7,675 nt of DNA from Acidimicrobiaceae bacterium (GTDB taxonomy: Bacteria; Actinomycetota; Acidimicrobiia; Acidimicrobiales; UBA8190). Location of the stretch: positions 10,153 to 17,827 of the forward strand of contig DMNK01000132.1 in NCBI GenBank assembly GCA_003453695.1. The letters are read 5' to 3'. The stretch's first letter is position 1. The number at the start of each line of letters is the position of its first letter. Below, piece after piece: positions 1-5,851 of this stretch. The notes under the pieces were generated by a model. It did not search any database, had not been told where the DNA came from, and saw only the letters and a program-made list of their open reading frames with translations. The translations under genes were made by a program, and so were the position numbers.

Positions 1-353
1 AGGCGGGGGAAGGCCATGTCGGGGGCGCCCACCTGCAGCGGCACGATGTAGTTGGCCAGCCCGCCGAAGGCGAAGGGCCCGGCGAACAGGTACATCATCA
101 GGCTGCCGTGCATGGTGAACAGCTCGTTGAACTGCTGCGGGCTGACGGCGGCGCCGCCCGGGGTGGTGAGCTGGGTGCGGATGACGAGCGCCATGAGCCC
201 GGCCAGGAAGAACATGACCAGCGACGTGACCATGTAGTTCATGCCGATCACCTTGTGATCGGTGCTGGTCAGCCACTTGAGGATCCCGGTGGGGCCTTCG
301 TGGTGTTCGGGATGCTCTTCGGCGGTGGCGATGCGCTCGGCGAGGACGGTCAC
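1..353 (-). CDS. ctaD: Cytochrome c oxidase subunit I, N-terminal part (cut by window edge)
   Basis: This is the catalytic haem-copper subunit of the aa3-type terminal oxidase, which reduces O2 to water and pumps protons in the cytoplasmic membrane. Only the first 118 codons are present, and the frame stays open to base 1. Visible family marks are a short soluble N-terminus, then WLTSTDHKVIG (about residues 27-37) leading into the first membrane helix (about 38-58). The second helix carries FTMHGSLMMYLF, whose His82 matches the low-spin haem ligand. The fragment ends in the conserved VGAPDMAFPRL. I chose the GTG at 353 because a perfect GGAGG lies 7 nt upstream and because an upstream ATG at 367 is in another frame and stops at once. 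It follows ctaC after 43 bp, the usual subunit II then subunit I order in actinobacteria. The identification is firm; binuclear-centre and proton-channel residues lie outside the window. Confidence 0.97.
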   Translation of the reverse strand, partial: MTVLAERIATAEEHPEHHEGPTGILKWLTSTDHKVIGMNYMVTSLVMFFLAGLMALVIRTQLTTPGGAAVSPQQFNELFTMHGSLMMYLFAGPFAFGGLANYIVPLQVGAPDMAFPR

Positions 354-360
354 GGTGCTG

Positions 361-365
361 CCTCC
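361..365 (-). promoter_or_regulatory. Ribosome binding site of ctaD
   Basis: On the minus strand the bases read GGAGG, exactly complementary to the 16S anti-Shine-Dalgarno core, with 7 nt before the GTG at 353. It decides the ctaD start against the out-of-frame ATG at 367 and is the strongest ribosome binding site in the window. That fits a subunit needed in quantity. Confidence 0.8.
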
Positions 366-396
366 ATGAGACGAGCGGGGACGAGGACGGCCGGGC

Positions 397-1314
397 TCAC
401 CGGGAGCTCCGCGCCGCGGTGTTGTTGACGGTGCTGGGCGTGGTGGGCGTGGTGGTCTGGTTCTGCGGCGAGTTGGGGCCGCCCACAGACGTGTTGGCCG
501 AGGACTGCTCTCGGGAGAGCCACGCCCGGAATTGTGCCGGAGGCATGGCCACCACGTGGAACAGCATGAGCGAGTGGTACAGGCCGCAGAACTGGGCGCA
601 CTGGGCCCGGTACACCCCCGAGTGGGGCACGGTGAAGTCGAACTCGTTGAGCACGCCCGGCTGGGCGTAGCGGGAGAAGTTGAACTCCGGGACGTAGAAG
701 CCGTGGATGGTGTCCTTGGACCGCAACTGGATCCGGGTGGTCTGCCCCGCCGGCATGACCAGGCCCGGCCCCTGGCACCAGGCGGCAGGGCTGCACGACG
801 GGCCGCCCGGTCCCGCCGGTCCCACCGGGTCGGGGTCCGAGGTGGTCTCGGCGCGGACCACCACGTGGTTCGGGTAGTCGAATTCCCAGCCCCACTGGAA
901 GGCGTAGACGTTCACGACCAGGTCGGGGTGGTCCACCACCAGGTCCATCTTGTTCTCGGTGACCACGGTGAAGGCGAAGAGCACCAGCACGATGATGATG
1001 GGGACGATGGTGTAGGTGAGCTCCAGAGGGATGTGGTACTGGAACTGGCGGGGCATGTCCTCGGAGCGCCGGCGGTAACGGAAGACGGCCCACAAGATGA
1101 GGACGCCGGTGAAGCCGCCGACCACGATGGCGGCGATGAAGGTGCCGGCGTAGAGGAGGAATTCGTCGTGTCCCTGGGTGGTGGCGCCCCGGAACGCGTA
1201 GAAGTGCGGGACCTGGCAGGCGCCGAGCAGGACGGGCAGCGCCACGGCGACCACGGCCAGGGGCCAGCGCCGGAGGCGCCCGGTCGCGGCCGGGCGGAGG
1301 GGCGGTGCGGTCAC
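397..1314 (-). CDS. ctaC: Cytochrome c oxidase subunit II (lipoprotein, CuA-binding)
   Basis: This subunit accepts electrons from cytochrome c, or from a cytochrome bcc complex, at its CuA centre and passes them to subunit I. The 305-aa product starts with a basic, hydrophobic signal peptide ending in a lipobox (LLGAC, Cys33), so it is probably lipid-anchored. Two membrane helices follow (about 53-78 and 99-119), then the aromatic electron-entry motif FQWGWEF (139-145) and the external cupredoxin domain. The CuA ligands are all visible: His204 (IHGFYVPEF) and CAQFCGLYHSLM with Cys239, Cys243, His247 and Met250. Gln241 stands where many homologues have Glu, which contributes only a backbone carbonyl. 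No cytochrome c domain is fused; after about residue 265 there is a Ser/Thr/Asn/Gln-rich tail. A Pro/Gly-rich insert with a Cys pair (174, 180) lies in the cupredoxin domain. The start is GTG with only a weak ribosome binding site, so the exact N-terminus is less certain than the gene. Confidence 0.97.
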   Translation of the reverse strand: MTAPPLRPAATGRLRRWPLAVVAVALPVLLGACQVPHFYAFRGATTQGHDEFLLYAGTFIAAIVVGGFTGVLILWAVFRYRRRSEDMPRQFQYHIPLELTYTIVPIIIVLVLFAFTVVTENKMDLVVDHPDLVVNVYAFQWGWEFDYPNHVVVRAETTSDPDPVGPAGPGGPSCSPAAWCQGPGLVMPAGQTTRIQLRSKDTIHGFYVPEFNFSRYAQPGVLNEFDFTVPHSGVYRAQCAQFCGLYHSLMLFHVVAMPPAQFRAWLSREQSSANTSVGGPNSPQNQTTTPTTPSTVNNTAARSSR

Positions 1315-1358
1315 GGGAAGCGACCTTAGCCAAGGCCTCCCGGGGGGTTGTAGTTGAG

Positions 1359-1384
1359 CGAAGCCCCTTCAGCTGGGGCTTTCG
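1359..1384 (-). terminator. Hairpin over the stop codon of the hydrolase gene, ahead of ctaC
   Basis: The plus strand shows AAGCCCC (1361-1367), a 7-nt loop, then GGGGCTT (1375-1381), a perfect 7-bp stem. With one bulged base the stem extends outward to CGAA/TTTCG. The TGA stop (1371-1369) of the upstream metallo-hydrolase lies inside the loop. No T-run follows on the minus strand. It could be a terminator or attenuator separating the hydrolase from ctaC-ctaD, or an RNA-processing or stability element. The structure is seen; the role is inferred. Confidence 0.45.
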
Positions 1385-2664
1385 GCCCGCTGTGCCGACT
1401 CCCGGGAGGCCCAGTTGAACACCCCTTTGGCCATGGTGGACGTGGCGTGTTCGGCCAGCGCCGCGAAGACCGTGGCCCGCACGCGCCCGATGGCGGGGTC
1501 GTGCGGGGCGGCCAGTGACGCCGTCTCGGCCAGGTGCCCGGCGAGGCGCAGGGCGGTGTCCGACGGCGCGCCGTCGTCGCCGCCCACGAGCAGGGAGAGG
1601 GCACGGTCGGCCAGCACGCCCGGTCCTCCGCACAGCTCGGCCAGCTCCCCGGCCAGGGCGCGCTCCGGCGCCGGCTTGAGCGCGGCGGGATTGCCCTCCC
1701 ACCAGCCCCCGTACAGCCTCCAGATGTTTCGCACCACGAACTCCGGCTCGTCGTACACCGGTTGCAGGTAGGGGCGCTCCATCAGTTGCGGCGATGGGAG
1801 AACGGCGTGGATGATCTCGTCCAGCCGGGCGCCTTCGTTCATGAGGGCGACGGTCTGGTCGACCAGGTCCTCGAGGAGCATGGCGGTGTCGGTGAGCGCT
1901 TGGCGCACCCGGTCCGTCCCCACGACGGGGAAGCCGTGCCCGGGCAGGAGCAGCTCGGGTTCGAGGCCGGCCATCTCCCGCAGGGCGGCCGCCCATTCCT
2001 TCGGATAGCGCTGGACCTTCTGGGGGTTGCCGGCGTTCGGTGAGGCCCAGATGAACAGGTCCCCGCAACAGACCACCTTGTGGTCGGGCACCCACGTCCA
2101 GGTGTGGTCGTCCGTCTCGCCCCGAGCATGGTGGAGCCGGAAGTCGGTGCCGCCCACGTCGAGCTCCAGCTGGGAGCGGTACGTGGTGTCGGGATAGCGG
2201 TACTCGGTGGGCCAGCGCAGCCCGGGAACGCCGAACTGGCGCTGGTTGATGACCTCGTTGTAGCCGGCGGTGGCGATGTAGCGGTCGAAGCGGGCGGGGA
2301 GCGCCTCGTGGGCCACCACCACCGGGGCCGGCCACCCCTCGGAGGCCGATTCGGCCTCCCACACCGGGACCCCGAAGACGTGGTCGATGTGGCCATGGGA
2401 GTACACGGCGGTGTGCAGACGCCGCTCGGACCACCGGCGTAGCTCCCCGTGCACGGCCTCGGCCACGAAGCTCGACCCGGTGTCGACGAGCACGAGCCCC
2501 TCGGGCGTCGAGAAGGCCGTGACGTTGGCGAAGGAGGGCACGAAGGCCACCCCGTCGCAGGGCTCGGCCAGGCCGCCCAGGTAGCCGCCCACCGGATGGA
2601 TCGAGGCGATGTCGATCTCGCCTCGCCACAGTTTGTCGGCGGTGTCGAGGACGTCGTCGGTCAC
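1369..2664 (-). CDS. Alkyl-sulfatase-type metallo-beta-lactamase-fold hydrolase
   Basis: This 431-aa protein has a metallo-beta-lactamase domain in about residues 20-250 and an alkyl-sulfatase dimerisation-type region after about 260. The zinc site is intact: YSHGHIDHVFG gives His90, His92, Asp94 and His95. GETDDHTW (Glu183, His187) and CCGDLF (Asp202) match the second-metal region, and LLPGHG gives His243. The stretch YDEPEFVVRNIWRLYGGWW (about 308-326) is typical of the linear primary alkyl sulfatase group (SdsA1/YjcS type). Characterised enzymes of that group are about 650 aa, with a long N-terminal extension and a C-terminal SCP2-like domain that holds the alkyl chain. Both are missing here and no signal peptide is seen, so the true substrate is uncertain and may not be an alkyl sulfate. 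The start is GTG, 37 bp after tatA, with a weak GGGACGGG ribosome binding site. The hydrolase fold is firm; the substrate is not. Confidence 0.9.
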   Translation of the reverse strand: MTDDVLDTADKLWRGEIDIASIHPVGGYLGGLAEPCDGVAFVPSFANVTAFSTPEGLVLVDTGSSFVAEAVHGELRRWSERRLHTAVYSHGHIDHVFGVPVWEAESASEGWPAPVVVAHEALPARFDRYIATAGYNEVINQRQFGVPGLRWPTEYRYPDTTYRSQLELDVGGTDFRLHHARGETDDHTWTWVPDHKVVCCGDLFIWASPNAGNPQKVQRYPKEWAAALREMAGLEPELLLPGHGFPVVGTDRVRQALTDTAMLLEDLVDQTVALMNEGARLDEIIHAVLPSPQLMERPYLQPVYDEPEFVVRNIWRLYGGWWEGNPAALKPAPERALAGELAELCGGPGVLADRALSLLVGGDDGAPSDTALRLAGHLAETASLAAPHDPAIGRVRATVFAALAEHATSTMAKGVFNWASRESAQRAESPS

Positions 2665-2682
2665 GGCCCGTCCCGCGCCGAG

Positions 2683-2698
2683 CGCCGAAGGTTCGGCG
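2683..2698. promoter_or_regulatory. 16-bp interrupted palindrome between tatA and the hydrolase gene
   Basis: The bases CGCCGAA-GG-TTCGGCG form two perfect 7-bp arms around a 2-bp centre. They fill much of the 37-bp gap between the tatA stop (2702) and the hydrolase GTG (2664). As RNA this would fold with a 6-bp stem and a 4-nt loop and could end tatA transcription without a U-run. As DNA it could be an operator. Neither role is shown by the sequence. Confidence 0.35.
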
Positions 2699-2701
2699 GC
2701 G

Positions 2702-2986
2702 TCAGCCGGTGGGCGGTGTGGTCCCGGGGGTGGGCGTCGTCCCCGGAGCCGGGGCGGCCCCCGGAGCCGGAGCGGTCCCGTTGGCCGGGGGGGTGCCGCC
2801 CTCGGCGGCAGGGGCGGCGTCGCCCGCCTTCTGTCCCTCGGCCAGCCCCTTCTTGAACTCGGACTGTGCCGAGCCCAGTGACCGGGCCAGCTTGGGGATC
2901 TGGGTGCCCCCGAACAGGACCAGAGCGACGACGATGATCACGATGATGAGGTCAGGACCGAAGATCTCGGCGAGAACTGGGTGCAC
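2702..2986 (-). CDS. tatA: Sec-independent protein translocase subunit TatA
   Basis: This subunit forms the oligomeric pore-like part of the twin-arginine pathway, which exports folded, often cofactor-containing proteins. The 94-aa product has the family layout. A short N-terminus is followed by one membrane helix (about 12-27) ending in the LFGGTQIPKLARSLG hinge (24-38). A basic amphipathic helix then continues through FKKGLAEG, followed by a polar tail. The tail (about 55-94) is Ala/Pro/Gly/Thr-rich and ends in four six-residue units (TAPAPG, AAPAPG, TTPTPG, TTPPTG). The start is GTG at 2986 with an AAGGGA ribosome binding site about 9-10 nt upstream. No tatB or tatC is adjacent, which is common in actinobacteria, where tatA may stand alone. 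TatB is an alternative, but the short length and hinge fit TatA better. Nearby Tat clients are not obvious; the hydrolase downstream has no Tat signal. Confidence 0.92.
   Translation of the reverse strand: MHPVLAEIFGPDLIIVIIVVALVLFGGTQIPKLARSLGSAQSEFKKGLAEGQKAGDAAPAAEGGTPPANGTAPAPGAAPAPGTTPTPGTTPPTG
2705..2776 (-). repeat. 18-bp-period repeat coding the TatA hexad tail
   Basis: The last 24 codons of tatA make four degenerate hexads of the type xxPxPG. At DNA level a 12-mer, CCCCGGAGCCGG on the plus strand, occurs at 2741-2752 and again at 2759-2770. That is exactly 18 bp (six codons) apart, as expected from unit duplication. The tail length may vary between strains. Confidence 0.6.
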
Positions 2987-3005
2987 GGCGCTCTTCCCTT
3001 CTTGT

Positions 3006-3023
3006 TCCCGCCCGCCGGCGGGA
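3006..3023. promoter_or_regulatory. GC-rich hairpin upstream of tatA
   Basis: TCCCGCC (3006-3012), a CGCC loop, then GGCGGGA (3017-3023) form a perfect 7-bp stem. It sits in the 96-bp gap between the CopD-like gene (stop at 3083) and tatA (start 2986), just ahead of the tatA ribosome binding site. No T-run follows, so it is an imperfect terminator candidate; a 5'-leader structure for tatA is equally possible. The same gap holds a smaller palindrome, TGAGG-CGC-CCTCA (3032-3044). It also has a minus-strand TACGCT (3050-3045) that fits a -10 box, but no convincing -35 box. Confidence 0.35.
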
Positions 3024-3082
3024 GCCGCACCTGAGGCGCCCTCAAGCGTAGACCCCCGGCACCGCAGCCCGGGTACGCCCCC

Positions 3083-3520
3083 TCAGCCGGCCAGGAACAC
3101 GCCCATCACCAACGCCGCCAGGGAGCTGACCGCGGCGACCGCCCCCCAGGCGGCGACGGCCGCCCGGCCCCGGGAGCGGGTGTGGAGGAAGGCCGCCAGC
3201 CCCGCCAGGGCCACGACGGCGATCTTCACCGAGAGCACCGCCTGCCACGCCGAGGGACGGGGGTTGCCCACGGCGGCGACGTTCCAGATGCCCGTGCCCA
3301 CGAGCACGACGTAGGCCGGCCACTGGATACGGGCGAACGCCCGGGCCAGCGCGGCCGTGGCCCCGTCGCCGAGGCCCCGGGCCGTCGGCACCAGCCCGGC
3401 CAGGGTGATCTGCCCTCCCACCCACACCGCCGCCGCCAGGACGTGGAGCGAGAGCCGCACCCCGTCGATGGCGGGCGCCAGCTGGACGGAGGCCGACAGC
3501 GGCGCCGCGCCGTGGGACAT
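3083..3520 (-). CDS. CopD-like four-helix membrane protein
   Basis: This 145-aa integral membrane protein has four predicted helices at about 21-44, 66-84, 94-113 and 121-143. The first helix carries LHVLAAAVWVGG (His26, Trp33), the signature of the CopD/DUF2269-like families. Lys99 and the FLHTR segment (His113) are further conserved-type positions. CopD proteins are implicated in copper uptake across the inner membrane; related four-helix proteins such as HemJ act in haem synthesis with a similar His/Lys pattern, so that is an alternative. The start ATG at 3520 lies 3 bp after the stop of the enoyl-CoA hydratase gene, which implies co-transcription and perhaps translational coupling; only a weak GGCAGG-type ribosome binding site is seen. 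A copper link to the cytochrome oxidase genes about 1.8 kb downstream is attractive but only inferred. I am sure of a membrane protein and moderately sure of the family. Confidence 0.8.
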   Translation of the reverse strand: MSHGAAPLSASVQLAPAIDGVRLSLHVLAAAVWVGGQITLAGLVPTARGLGDGATAALARAFARIQWPAYVVLVGTGIWNVAAVGNPRPSAWQAVLSVKIAVVALAGLAAFLHTRSRGRAAVAAWGAVAAVSSLAALVMGVFLAG

Positions 3521-3523
3521 GGG

Positions 3524-4291
3524 TTACTTGCCCTGCCAGTTGGGGGGTCGCTTCTCGGCGAAGGCCACGGCGCCCTCCATGGCGTCGGCCGAGGTGAACA
3601 CCTCGGCGAAGGTGCCGTCGTTGAGCGTCCATGCCTCGATCTCGGGGAGATCGGCGCTGCCGAGCATCACCTTCTTCGAGTTGCGCACGGCCAGCGGTGC
3701 GTTGGCGGCGATGGTCCCGGCCAGGTCCAGCGCTTCGTCCATGAGCCGTCCGGCGGGCACCACCCGGTTGATCAGCCCGACCTGCAGTGCCCGCTGGGCA
3801 TCGATGGGCTCACCTGTGAGGGCCAGCTCCAAGGCGACAGCCCGGGGGATGCGCCGGGGGAGCCGGATGAGGCCGCCCGCCCCGGCGATGAGCCCCCGCT
3901 TGGCCTCGGGGATGCCGAAGACGGCGTGCTCGGCGGCGACGACGAGGTCGCAAGACAACATGATCTCGCACCCGCCGGCCAGCGCCGCGCCGTTGACGGC
4001 GGCGATGAGGGGCTTGGCGAACTGGCGCCGGGTGACGCTGGCGAACCCGTTGGCGTCGATGATGCCGGCGCCCTGTCCCGAGGCGAACGCCTTCAGGTCC
4101 ATCCCCGCCGAGAACGACTTGTCCCCTGCGCCGGTCAGCACCACCACCCAGCAGTCGTCGTCAGCGGCCAGGTCGTCGAGCGCCGCTCCCATGGCCGCGG
4201 TGACGTCGCCGTTGATGGCATTGCGCGCTTCCGGCCGGTTGATGGTGAGGATCTCCACCTTGCCCCGCCGCTCCCGCTCCACTGCCGCCAT
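3524..4291 (-). CDS. Enoyl-CoA hydratase/isomerase (crotonase) family protein
   Basis: This 255-aa crotonase-fold enzyme has the usual family length. It probably adds water to a 2-enoyl-CoA in beta-oxidation or a related acyl-CoA pathway. The substrate-entry segment NRPEARNAI is at 18-26. The oxyanion-hole motifs are FSAGMDLKAF (60-69) and ALAGGCE (103-109). Both general acid/base glutamates of classical hydratases are present, Glu109 (GGCEIML) and Glu129 (FGIPEAKRG). That favours true hydratase activity over the many crotonase relatives that lack one of them. I chose ATG 4291 over the upstream start at 4342 because GGAG lies 7 nt before it and because the extra 17 residues would be an Arg/Ser-rich, non-conserved leader. 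It sits 90 bp after the thiolase-like gene and 3 bp before the CopD-like gene. The specific acyl chain cannot be read from the sequence. Confidence 0.95.
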   Translation of the reverse strand: MAAVERERRGKVEILTINRPEARNAINGDVTAAMGAALDDLAADDDCWVVVLTGAGDKSFSAGMDLKAFASGQGAGIIDANGFASVTRRQFAKPLIAAVNGAALAGGCEIMLSCDLVVAAEHAVFGIPEAKRGLIAGAGGLIRLPRRIPRAVALELALTGEPIDAQRALQVGLINRVVPAGRLMDEALDLAGTIAANAPLAVRNSKKVMLGSADLPEIEAWTLNDGTFAEVFTSADAMEGAVAFAEKRPPNWQGK

Positions 4292-4298
4292 TGCCCGT

Positions 4299-4305
4299 CT
4301 CCTCT
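4299..4305 (-). promoter_or_regulatory. Ribosome binding site of the enoyl-CoA hydratase gene
   Basis: The minus strand reads AGAGGAG, with the GGAG core ending 7 nt before the ATG at 4291. This site decides that start against the in-frame start 51 nt further upstream. Confidence 0.7.
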
Positions 4306-4352
4306 CTCTGCTGCGCTTCGATGTCACGCTGTGCGCCCGCACCGGCGGGGTG

Positions 4353-4378
4353 TCCGGCGGCGAGTCTGGCCCGCCGGA
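4353..4378 (-). terminator. Hairpin just after the thiolase-like gene
   Basis: TCCGGCGG (4353-4360) and CCGCCGGA (4371-4378) form a perfect 8-bp GC-rich stem with a 10-nt loop. It begins 3 bp after the thiolase-like stop codon (4384-4382). It lies in the 90-bp gap before the enoyl-CoA hydratase gene, which has its own good ribosome binding site. No T-run follows, so it may be a weak terminator, a 3'-end stabiliser or a processing site that sets unequal expression of the two genes. Confidence 0.45.
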
Positions 4379-4381
4379 GTT

Positions 4382-5851
4382 TCAGCCCGCCATCCGAAAG
4401 CGCGGCAGGGGACCGGCGAGAAGGACGCGCTCGCCCACCAGGTTGCGCCCGGCCAGGGCGGCCAGCTCCTCGTCCTCGGCGGCGGCGGCGACCTGGCGTC
4501 CGTCGTCGAGCCGGGCGATGACCGGCGCTGCCTGCGGGCGGCCGTCGCGTCCGCTCACCACGGTCGAGGCCACCACGGTGGCGGGCCCGACGGCGTCGGC
4601 TGCCACGTCGGCGCCGGCGGCGTCGATGGCCGTCTGGGCGGCGGTGGTGTCGGCGTGGCGCCACCCCCGAGGCGGCGGGTCGGCACCGTAGACACCGACG
4701 GCGTGCTTGGTGGCGTACCAGCCCAACCCGGTCACGAGCCCGGTGCCGCCGGTCTGGCGGAGGCGCTCAGCCATGGTGGCTATGGCGTGCAGGGTGTAGT
4801 TGTTGCCCGGTCCGCCGAAGTAGGGGAGCCCGCCGGTGACGGTCAGCCCCCGCTTGTCGTCGACGTCGATCCCGATGGCGTGCGCCGCCATCTCGACGGC
4901 ACAGGGGAAGCACGAGTAGAGGTCGAAGGCGCTCACCTCGTCGACGCCCACACCGGCGGCCTCCAGGGCGGCGCCGGCGGCAGCAGCGATCGCCGGTGAG
5001 GAACCCGGGTCGGGGCGGGCCGAGGGGAACCACACGTCGTTGGCCTCGGCGCCCGCCAGGCAGAACGCGGCCCGGTCGGCCACGTGGGCCCGCCGCGCCG
5101 CCGCCAAGGAGGTGACGAGCACGCACGCCCCCTGGTCGACGTTGATCACGGCGCACAGAAGCTTCGGATAGGGCTCGGCGACGAGGCGGTTGCCGGGGCC
5201 GACCGTGGACAGCTCTTCGGGGGTGCGCCGCGTCGGGAACCACGCCGCCGGGTGGGCGGCGGCCACGGCGGTGAACGGCGCCATGAGCTCACCCAGCACC
5301 CGGCGGTGCTGCTCGAAGCTCCGGCCGGCGCCATGGGCGAGCACGCTTTCGAACAGTGCATAGACGTGTACGGGGGCGATGAGCCCGGCGTCGAGCTCGG
5401 CCTGCCCCACGCCGGCGCGGTGGTCGCCGACCACGGGGTCGGGCGCCAGGGCCTGCTCCTCGGGCACCGGCGGCGGGCTGACCATGGCCTTCATGGTCCG
5501 CTGGGTTTCCGCTCCCGCCACGAGCACCGTCCCGGCGCGCCCGGTGGCGATGTCAGAGGCGGCCCGGTTGAGCAGCCACTGCGGCGAGTTGCCGCCGATG
5601 GTGGACACCTCGGTTCGTGCCGGGGACAACCCCAGGCGTGCGGCCAGCGCCGATGCCGGGGCGGGCGGCACCGGTGACATGACGCTCACGACCGACACCC
5701 GGTCGACCCCGTCGGCGAGCGCCGGTGCCTGGGCCAGGCACTCCCGGCCGGCTCGGGCCATGAGGTCGAGCGCCGACACCGGAGCGTCGCGCTCGAGGCA
5801 CTGGCCGGAAGCCACGATGACCGGGATGCGCTCCTCGTCGAGCCCGTTCAT
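4382..5851 (-). CDS. Thiolase-like protein (TLP1/SCP2-type) with extra C-terminal domain
   Basis: This 489-aa protein has a thiolase fold in about residues 8-392 plus an additional C-terminal domain (about 395-489), as in the mycobacterial thiolase-like protein type 1 group; databases often label these acetyl-CoA acetyltransferase. Family marks are EVSTIGGNSPQWLLN (81-95), DLYSCFPCAVE (310-320), TGGLPYFGGPGNNY (339-352) and VTGLGWYATKHAVG (373-386). The classical catalytic residues are not where expected. There is no Cys in the 84-90 loop that normally holds the nucleophile. The GHP-type His is replaced (YFGGPGN), and the C-x-G loop reads GLG. A normal Claisen condensation or thiolysis is therefore unlikely; a related C-C bond or acyl-CoA-binding role is possible. 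The start ATG overlaps the TetR stop (ATGA), so translation is probably coupled, and no ribosome binding site is seen. The enoyl-CoA hydratase downstream supports a CoA-thioester role. Confidence 0.9.
   Translation of the reverse strand: MNGLDEERIPVIVASGQCLERDAPVSALDLMARAGRECLAQAPALADGVDRVSVVSVMSPVPPAPASALAARLGLSPARTEVSTIGGNSPQWLLNRAASDIATGRAGTVLVAGAETQRTMKAMVSPPPVPEEQALAPDPVVGDHRAGVGQAELDAGLIAPVHVYALFESVLAHGAGRSFEQHRRVLGELMAPFTAVAAAHPAAWFPTRRTPEELSTVGPGNRLVAEPYPKLLCAVINVDQGACVLVTSLAAARRAHVADRAAFCLAGAEANDVWFPSARPDPGSSPAIAAAAGAALEAAGVGVDEVSAFDLYSCFPCAVEMAAHAIGIDVDDKRGLTVTGGLPYFGGPGNNYTLHAIATMAERLRQTGGTGLVTGLGWYATKHAVGVYGADPPPRGWRHADTTAAQTAIDAAGADVAADAVGPATVVASTVVSGRDGRPQAAPVIARLDDGRQVAAAAEDEELAALAGRNLVGERVLLAGPLPRFRMAG

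Noticed and set aside
354..367. ATG at 367 as the ctaD start
   Set aside because: It is out of frame with subunit I and reaches a TGA after five codons; its own bases form part of the ribosome binding region for the GTG at 353.
350..2629. A 759-codon open frame on the minus strand across the hydrolase and ctaC genes
   Set aside because: Its product is Arg/Pro/Gly-rich with no domain, and it overlaps two genes with complete catalytic motifs in another frame. Long shadow frames are expected at this GC content.
3032..3050. Small palindrome TGAGG-CGC-CCTCA with a TACGCT -10-like box as a tatA promoter
   Set aside because: The -10 match is loose and no -35 box is found at 17-18 bp, so I mention it under the hairpin entry and do not call it a promoter.
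4292..4342. Upstream start of the enoyl-CoA hydratase at 4342
   Set aside because: It would add 17 Arg/Ser-rich residues and skip the good ribosome binding site that serves the ATG at 4291.
3182..4999. A 605-codon open frame on the plus strand opposite the CopD-like, hydratase and thiolase-like genes
   Set aside because: Low-complexity Gly/Arg/His-rich translation without recognisable motifs; it is antisense to three well-supported genes.
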